A DNA stretch of 64,000 bases, taken from positions 29,653,905 to 29,717,904 of the forward strand of contig NC_061866.1 of assembly GCF_907164915.1 (NCBI RefSeq), given 5' to 3'. Positions within the stretch are counted from its first letter, which is position 1, and each line of letters begins with the position of its first letter. The notes under the pieces are model-generated. The model did no database searches. It saw only the letters and a list, made by a program, of their open reading frames with translations, and was not told the origin of the DNA. This DNA comes from Impatiens glandulifera. Taxonomy: Eukaryota > Streptophyta > Magnoliopsida > Ericales > Balsaminaceae. Position numbers and translations under genes: made by a program. Positions 57,382 through 64,000 of this stretch are shown here, one piece after another.

Positions 57382-60300
57382 CTAAGGTTCTGTAATTTGA
57401 TGAAATAACCGGACCGCCATCTTTTGTCGAAAAAACTCCATTTCATTGGAAGTCACCTTCTCTACACCTAAACCAGCAGTCAAGTATTCCATGTGCATAA
57501 GCATAAATACACCACAATCCCCACTTTCATCTGCTCTAGGGACTTCCCCATATTTGGCGACTGCATTTTTGGCTGGGTGTGGCAACCTTTTATATGTCAG
57601 TTTCTGGAAATTGAAATTAGGATACCGTTTTAGCTCAGCATCACTGGCTCCCATTGCATATATTCGTGGAAACATCTCACACAAAGGTCTCATGTATGGA
57701 TCGAGATTCCTATAAATACTCGAGTCGCAGTCATAAACGTCAATGTGATTATCTTGTACACGAACGACGCACAGTACCCAATGCTTGTTGCCAATGTTCA
57801 AAGGCACGTAAATATCGTCTACGTGTGGCCATTCAGGCATATGTCTATGAGGCGCTCCCCAGAAGTACTGAGAAAAGACGTCTGATATTGGAAAATTTTC
57901 AGGATCTTGTTTATAGTTCGGGTACTCTCGCCTCATCATATCTGCTAATAAGCAATCCCCTATTGATACTTTACAATGTTTATATGTCTTGGGATATTGC
58001 TCAATCCTTTTGCGCAACAAGTGGCACACTGCGTCGATTTCCTACAAAAGGCAGCATATATCAAAAACCTTATTCATAAGTTAAAGAATTAATATGAAAT
58101 GCAAGACTTACAGGATCTTTAAGCCATGTGGACTTTGTTAGAACTCTAACAAACAACTTCTTTCGTGCTTCGCAAGTAAACACAGTCTTTGTCTCATCAT
58201 TGGTAGCTTCATCTTTCAACCAATTCTGTAATTGAACCAACAACTCATCATCAAATTTTTGAAGGGGATTGATAGTTAATGGATCATTCGTCTTTGGCTG
58301 TTTTGACAAAGAAGGGTTGGTGTAGTCTTCATCTTTCTTCTGCTTCCTCACTCTTTTTTTGGGAACTACTCCTTTAGGTGGAGTGTTGTATAATTGGAAG
58401 TCATCATCATCGTTCTCATCATTCCCAGCCCTCGAATCCTTCCCATCCTTCCCATCGTTCTCATCCTTCCCATCCGTGGCATCCTTCTCAACCTTGACTT
58501 TCTTCTCAACCTTCCCAACCTTGAGTTTAACCTTCCCAACCTTGGCTTTCTTCTCAACCTTCTCAACCTTGACCTTATCCTTCTTTTTCTCAATTATTTC
58601 TTGCATCATATCGGAGAGCAACATCTCCCCACCATCCACCTTTACATCATTCTCAGTCTCACCACCATCCACCTTCACATCAGTCTCAATCTCCCCACCA
58701 TCCTCCTTTACATCATTCTCAGTCTCACCACCATCCACCTTCACATCAGTCTCAATCTCCCCACCATCCTCCTTCACATTAACACTCTCAGTTTTATCCT
58801 CCACCTTCACACCATCCACCTTCACATCGTCCACCTTCACATCGTTCTCAATCTCCCCACCATCCACCTTCACATTAACACTCTCAGTTTTATCCTCCAC
58901 CTTCCGATCCGTCATCTCCATCTCATTCGTTATCATCTCCTCCACCTTCCCATCCTGCAAAAATAGAATAATAGTGTGGTCAGCGTTTACTTCCCGAAAC
59001 ATATGACTTCGCTAAGTAAAACTTACTTCAGTTATATCCTCCACCTTCTCACTCTCCTCCTCCACCTTCCCATCCTTCATCTCCATCTCATTCGTCTTCA
59101 TCTCCTCCACATTCCCTTCCTGCAAAAATAAAACAACAGTGTGGTTAGTTAAGAACAACAAAAGATAATTACTTAACGAAGCGTTAAGTACTTAACGAAG
59201 CGTTAAGTACTTAACGAAGCGTTAAGTACTTAACGAAGCGTTAAGTACTTAACGAAGCGATAAGTACTTAACGAAGCGATAAGTACTTAACGAAGCGTTA
59301 AGTACTTAACGAAGCGTTAAGTACTTAACGAAGCGTTAAGTACTTAACGAAGCGATAAGTATCTTCATCTTACCTCAGTCTTGCCCTTCTTTTCCAATTT
59401 GCTCTTCTTCTTCTTCTTCTTCCTCTCCTCCTCCATACTATCTAATTTGACAATTAACGTGGCCATCCTTTGGTTGGATTTGGCTAATAACTGTTCGCAC
59501 ATACTAACAACCAACTTTTTCATATAAGCCTTGTGATTTGTTTGAGTTTCTTCGTAAGCTGTTTTCATCTCTTTGAGCTCCTCCTTCACCTCTTTGATGA
59601 GTTCCTCCTTCAGCGCTTTTACCTCCTCTTTCAGCTCTTCACATTTACATCCAACAGAAGATGTTGGAGGTAATCCAGGACTAGTAGCGGATGGAGGGCT
59701 AGGAATGTGGGCAGGACTAGATTCATAAGCAAGCTTCCTCTTCAGGTTTACGGCTTCTTTGAGATTAAGCGCAGCCTTTCTCTTCCGGGTGTTTGGTTTG
59801 GAAGTAGGTTCTTCATGTTCATCCTCAGGTTCACTTCCCTCCTCTTCATCATCATAATCCTCCTTCACTAACTTCCCTTCTGTAAATCCCTCAAAAAATT
59901 CATCAGTTGACTCATCTATTTGTTCAAAGTCCTCACCACTGTATAACCTCTTCTCCATGGAGGACTCTTCCATCTCAGTCAGATCCGTTGTCTCCAGGAC
60001 AGTCTTTATCTCGATCAAGGTGTTCTTCCTGTTGGAATGATAGACTAACAACCTTGGGCGTAGAGGATCATTAAGCTCATTCTTTCTAGCAAATTTAGGA
60101 ACAAAACCTTTGATGACCTCATATGTCCACACTTGAAATGCCAGTGCAAACCCATAAATGTTATAAGCAAAAGGAGCATAAGGATCAGTAGTACTCTTCT
60201 TCTTCTTCTTATAATATGTGTGACTGAGATGTCTCATGTTCTTGTTCAAACCCTTGAGGGTGGCTCTAAAGGTCACTTTCCCCCAAGGAAATCGGAGGAA

Positions 60301-60834
60301 ACTTTCCTCGTCTTCGACCATGTGGAGGATTTTGGCAAATACCACCCTCCTTGGGTCAAATGAAAATAGGTACAGGCAAATCAAGCATACCAGCCCCATC
60401 TTCCAGGCATCTTCCTTATCTCTACATCTCAAAAAAGCAGTCTCCAAGTCTTGCATTACTACACTCGACTTCCCTTTAAAATATTTTACCAACAGAGGTG
60501 GACAACCTCGGCATTCTTCTTCGTTCACCTCAGGAAACCTTCCGAAGTTTAGGCCCGTCACCAAGGCGTACTCTTTCATACCAAACACAAGTTCTTGCCC
60601 ATTGATATTGAAAGTAATCTCCTTGGAGGTTGAGGTTACCCTCCTAAGCAACATGTGATGTACAATAGTTCCTGAGAACTGCAACACTGGGGCAGAGACT
60701 ATATATCGGAATTGGGTATTGTACACCTTCTCCACAAGATCCATTTCCTCAAACTTCGTTACAATCTTCTTAAGGCAGAGGGCGCTTTTCCAAGAAATCC
60801 GTCCAGGGAAATCAGGAACGGTGGTTTCTGCCAT
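57382..60834 (-). CDS. MULE2 DUF1985-Ulp1 protease gene, intact
   Basis: Four minus-strand exons join in frame with GT-AG borders: 60834-59374, 59119-59027, 58954-58112 and 58041-57382, giving 1,018 residues without a stop. The N-terminus carries the DUF1985-type domain (FRYIVSAPVLQFSG, MKEYALVTGLNFG, FLRFPWGKVTFRATLKGL). A basic/acidic and coiled-coil middle follows (EELKEEVKALKEELIKEVKE), then repeats of VKVDGGE and KVEKK words. The last 220 residues are a C48 (Ulp1/SUMO-protease) domain: NKHWVLCVV with His886, VYDCDSS with Asp903 and SGDCGVF with Cys975. The 17-residue His-Asp spacing is as in Ulp1. Proteins of this fold cleave SUMO-like tags (established); the role in transposon biology is unknown. 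The gene is convergent with the transposase and is probably translatable. Confidence 0.88.
58620..58880 (-). repeat. Coding repeats VKVDGGE/IETDVK
   Basis: Within exon 3 of the Ulp1 gene, 20- to 60-bp units (plus strand CCACCATCCACCTTCACATC) repeat six or more times in frame and lengthen an acidic linker. Confidence 0.8.
59170..59356 (-). repeat. Hairpin array in Ulp1 intron 1
   Basis: About ten copies of ACTTAACGAAGCGTTAAGT (some AAGCGATAAGT) fill the intron between 59120 and 59373. It is the inverse complement of the array at 57005. Confidence 0.92.
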
Positions 60835-60887
60835 CTACAAAAGGAACAACAACAAAAATGTAAGATCATATACATAGACCACATCAA

Positions 60888-61060
60888 ACGTTAAGTACTT
60901 AACGAAGCGTTAAGTACTTAACGAAGCGTTAAGTACTTAACGAAGCGTTAAGTACTTAACGAAGCGTTAAGTACTTAACGAAGCGTTAAGTACTTAACGA
61001 AGCGTTAAGTACTTAGCGAAGCGTTAAGTACTTAGCGAAGCGTTAAGTACTTCGCGAATC
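60888..61060 (-). repeat. Hairpin array upstream of Ulp1 start
   Basis: Copies of CGTTAAGTACTTAACGAAG beginning about 55 bp 5' of the ATG at 60834, in the expected leader or leader intron. Confidence 0.9.
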
Positions 61061-61469
61061 CCTGAACCAGAAACAATAACCAACAACCAGAAACAAACAT
61101 GCAAATATAATGCAATAATCAATAACCAGAAACAAACATTAAACGCTAAACCTAACCAAATAAACTGAAACAGCCAAAACCCTAAAACTAAACATGCAAA
61201 TATGAAAACCCATAACCAAAAAAAGACATGCAACAACCAAAATAAAACTAACCTGAGATTTATGGGGAATAAATGATAGAGAGGGAGGACACGAGGGGGA
61301 CGGGAAGATCGGCCTTGTCAATGTGTTCTTCAGTGAGACGGTTGTAGAGAGAGAGGAATCGAGAGGATAGAAGAGGGAAAGAAATGAATGTCCAAATGTT
61401 TTATTTTTTAAAATATATGGTATGGCGCGTGCATATACGCGCGCCTCTTCGTCTTCCTACGCGCGCGTG

Positions 61470-61615
61470 CCGAAGCGTTAAGTACTTAACGAAGCGTTAA
61501 GTACTTAACGAAGCGTTAAGTACTTAACGAAGCGTTAAGTACTTAACGAAGCGTTAAGTACTTAACGCTTCGCTAAGTACATAACGCTTCGCTAAGTACT
61601 TAACGCTTCGTTAAG
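61470..61615. repeat. Hairpin array near the right TIR
   Basis: The first part reads CGTTAAGTACTTAACGAAG and the second part switches to the inverse orientation (TACTTAACGCTTCG), giving a larger inverted arrangement centred near 61565. It is preceded by GC-rich ACGCGCGCGTGC. Confidence 0.88.
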
Positions 61616-62004
61616 TAACTAGCAGAAACGATATCATCTGCAAATATCATCACAGCCAAAAGAACAATCAATAAGATGAACCAATATGAACTAATAAACC
61701 AATATATGAACAAATATGAACATATATGAACAAATATAACCCAATATGAACAAATATGATTCAATATGAACAAATATCACCAAAAAGAACATATTTAGGG
61801 TTAGGGTTTCATTAAGAAATACAAATAAGAACATAAATCTGTTATACAAACATAGATTCGGGGATTAGGTTTCTTATCTTGTAGATTTCATTCATAATAG
61901 TCGAAGTCGCCGGAGTTTACGCCGCCGGCGACAAAATCCGGAGGAAAGAAAGGAGGAGAGAGAAAGAAAATGAGAGAAATGAAAAAATTTGAGTATATAT
62001 ATCA
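61616..62004. other. MULE2 subterminal spacer
   Basis: AT-rich, with a recurring AATATGAACAAATATGA word (about 61680-61770), then a leader-like part near 61900 (GAGGAGAGAGAAAG) that mirrors the transposase side. No gene seen. Confidence 0.5.
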
Positions 62005-62161
62005 AGACTGTTTCACTTCGCGAAACGCGAACTCCCTTCGCGTTACGCGAAAAGGGTAAAATCGTCAAAAAAAAAAATAAGTGGTCATCAGATCAAAAAT
62101 TATTAAACATTACCACGGATGCAAATAGCCTTATTTGGGGGGTCATTTCATCCAATTTCCC
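62005..62161 (-). repeat. MULE2 right terminal inverted repeat
   Basis: Inverted counterpart of 53620-53775; it includes TTCGCGAAACGCGAA and TTCGCGTTACGCGAA. Confidence 0.9.
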
Positions 62162-62170
62162 GGATGGAAG
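62162..62170 (+). repeat. MULE2 target-site duplication, right
   Basis: GGATGGAAG, identical to 53611-53619. Confidence 0.88.
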
Positions 62171-62186
62171 GGATAAGTATAAAACC

Positions 62187-62354
<168 letters not shown>

Positions 62355-62452
62355 CTGAAAATAACTTTTATTAAAATGATGAAACATATAAAAAAGCACA
62401 ATATTATAACAACAGTAGTTATAAATTCTTAAAAAGAAATATAGATATATAT

Positions 62453-62716
62453 AGCCGGCCCTAAGAATTTAAATTTTTGTGCTCCTAAAATAATAACTAT
62501 ATTCTTTTATTTTTTAAATTTTAATAATATAAAATAAGTTATAAATGATTAATATATTATAATACTTATATATATTGTATAATATATTTAAGATTAAAAA
62601 AAAATGAATAATATAATATATAATTAATAATAGTATTAAATATTAAAAAAATGGGACTTATAAAGATAGACCCTATGCAACTGTATATGTTGCTTTACCT
62701 GAGGGCCGACCCTATA
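62453..62716. mobile_element. MITE-like relic with GGCCGGCCCT-type ends
   Basis: About 264 bp with ends TAGCCGGCCCTAAGAAT and, inverted, TATAGGGTCGGCCCTCAGG. The inner text (GACCCTATGCAACTGTATATGTTGC) resembles short elements I remember from eudicot genomes. There is no coding capacity and no clear target duplication. Low certainty. Confidence 0.4.
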
Positions 62717-63427
62717 TATATATATAAATATTACCTTCACCCACGAACGAGAAATGAATAAAACATTAAATATTATATCAAACAACATATATTTTATACT
62801 CAAAATGACACTCAAACAATTTCATTATATAATCATAACAATATAGTAAGCCTACTATGGGGAAATCATAATTCTTAACTAATAAATAAATCGAAAAATA
62901 TAGTGTTTTTTTTTTGGAAAAATAGCTTAACGCTATTTCATTAAAAAACCAAAAAGTGGGAGAGGGTCAAAATCAAAGTTAGACAATCTCTATCTTTAAT
63001 TAAAAGATGACAAACAACGACTCTAGAGTATTTGATTGGAAACAAACAAACAAAGATTATAGTAACAAAAAACAAAAGCATACAAGACCTACAATTTCAA
63101 AATTCTAATTATGTTGTGAACTTTCTCTTTGACTACTTTTACTCTACTTTAGAATCCCATTTTGCATTCCTCGAAATCCAATTTGTATTTCTCGAATTCC
63201 AACGATTATATTTACGTCGCATCCTGATCTGTTTGGATCTAGGATTTACTATATTGGTGATTGAACTGTTGCATATGATGATGTTTGTTTGTGAGTTGCG
63301 CATTCATTGGCTTCAATTTTGCCCTGAGTTGTTTCGATCTACTTTCGTAGTCTCCTCTTCACTTTCCTCCACTGCTTTTCTATCACTTCCATCTTCTAAA
63401 TTTTCCATTGTTTTCATCCCCTGATCT
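62717..63427. other. AT-rich region
   Basis: No gene supported. A purine/pyrimidine-skewed piece near 62905-62960 (TTTTTTTTTGGAAAAATAGC then ATTTCATTAAA) resembles ends of plant retroposons but is not diagnostic. Confidence 0.4.
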
Positions 63428-64000
63428 TTCACATTTTTCTTCCTCTAATTTTTCTTCATTTTACCCTCTAATTCTTCTTCTTTATCTGATTCTTCATCTT
63501 CTCCTTTCTCCGATTTTTCATCTTCTCCTTCTTTTGAATCCTCAACATTTTCATCATCTGCTTCTTCATCTTTAGTTTCCTCTAAATGCTTTCCAGTTCC
63601 CGATTCTTAATTTTCATTTTCCTGGGCTTTCTCATTATACTTCTAAACTTTTAGGCTATCCTTCTGTTTCTGAACTCTCAAGATTTCATGCTGTTCTTCA
63701 ATTATTTTTTCACATTGATTACTCACATGTTCAAAAGTATTGTAGAATGCACATCTATTTGACCTCCATTCATATGAAATATCCATGACTGTGGGCTTAC
63801 CTCTTCTGTCAATAATTGTCATTTTTACTGGTAGAGTACTTTTAGGGTGCACTTCAATGCTTATCCTAATATATGTGATGTGTTCTCTTTTTCCGTGATT
63901 GTGTCCATATATAATGGTTTTCCCAATAGACTATCAAAATGACTAAGTGCATCTGCATTGTACATATGAGTCGGAATGTTCCTTAGTTTGAACCAAATTT
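63428..64000 (-). pseudogene. LINE ORF1 relic (zinc-knuckle protein), runs off the window
   Basis: On the minus strand from the window edge: IWFKLRNIPTHMYNADALSH, LLGKPLYMDTITEK, then (after a 1-nt loss in an A run near 63890) REHITYIRISIEVHPKSTLP and SYEWRSNRCAFYNTFEHVSNQC. This is the DUF4283-like plus CCHC knuckle layout of plant L1-type LINE ORF1. The knuckle is CX2TFX2HX4C-like, with Cys lost at the second position. A Glu/Lys-rich tail with stops follows toward 63428. The 5' part and ORF2 lie beyond 64000 or are absent. Confidence 0.65.

Larger units (their letters stand above)
53620..62161. mobile_element. MULE2: Mutator-like element with Ulp1 cargo gene
   Basis: 8.5 kb between perfect GGATGGAAG duplications. 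Inverted ends of about 155 bp share GGAAATTGGATGAAATGACC, AAATAAGGCTATTTGCATCC and TTTTCGCGTAACGCGAAGGG. A MuDR-type transposase (+, 53918-56790) and a DUF1985-Ulp1 gene (-, 60834-57382) converge. Mutator elements carrying a Ulp1-like protease gene are known in plants as Kaonashi-type (established). The intact Ulp1 frame and exact duplication point to a fairly recent insertion. Confidence 0.92.

Noticed and set aside
58359..59006. Plus-strand Ser/Pro/Thr-rich frame
   Set aside because: Mirror of the acidic repeat exon of the Ulp1 gene on the other strand.

Overview
This is a retroelement-rich flowering-plant nuclear window. Two spliced host genes mark it as a eudicot: a chloroplast PPR gene (47036-48655, +) and a QWRF-motif gene (50225-51810, -). 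Almost everything else is transposable-element sequence, much of it nested. The extra gene carried by the copia elements resembles proteins I remember as common in Lamiales genomes. That placement is from memory and unverified.

Layout. (1) 1-1218: non-coding, with a GACCGAG-rich stretch. (2) 1219-10375: a copia (Sirevirus-like) element on the minus strand, called E1 here. It has 2-kb LTRs full of a 19-nt palindrome, a pol in one reading frame with stop codons, and the front domain of an extra gene. (3) 10543-44413: a Mutator-like element, MULE1, with recognisable terminal inverted repeats. It carries a PMD/Ulp1-type gene on + and a FAR1-like transposase on -, both broken. A gypsy element (12684-39293, 5-bp TSD GAATG) sits in one exon of the + gene. 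Inside the gypsy are two copia elements: E3 (13091-22501, in the gypsy 5' LTR, TSD GTTTA) and E2 (23875-38635, in the gypsy body). A solo E1/E3-type LTR (35666-37249) lies inside E2. That gives four levels of nesting. (4) 44414-46430: tandem SINE-like units and a 100-bp duplication. (5) 47036-51810: the two host genes. (6) 53620-62161: a young MULE (MULE2) with a perfect 9-bp TSD, a MuDR-type transposase gene and an intact four-exon DUF1985-Ulp1 gene, convergently arranged. (7) 62162-64000: a long (TA)n tract, a MITE-like relic and a LINE ORF1 relic running off the end.

Most unusual content. The copia elements carry, between pol and the 3' LTR, a gene family that does not look like an envelope. 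In E3 (which has lost pol) it is a single 1,177-codon frame with an N-terminal domain, an acidic and coiled-coil middle and an RGG-rich tail. In E2 the N-terminal domain occurs three times in tandem, and each copy has its own TATA box and CT-rich leader. A second pattern is that three unrelated element types (copia LTRs, MULE1, MULE2) each hold tandem arrays of different short palindromes in promoters, introns or spacers.

Limits: identities, ages and family assignments were judged by eye; no alignment or database search was possible.
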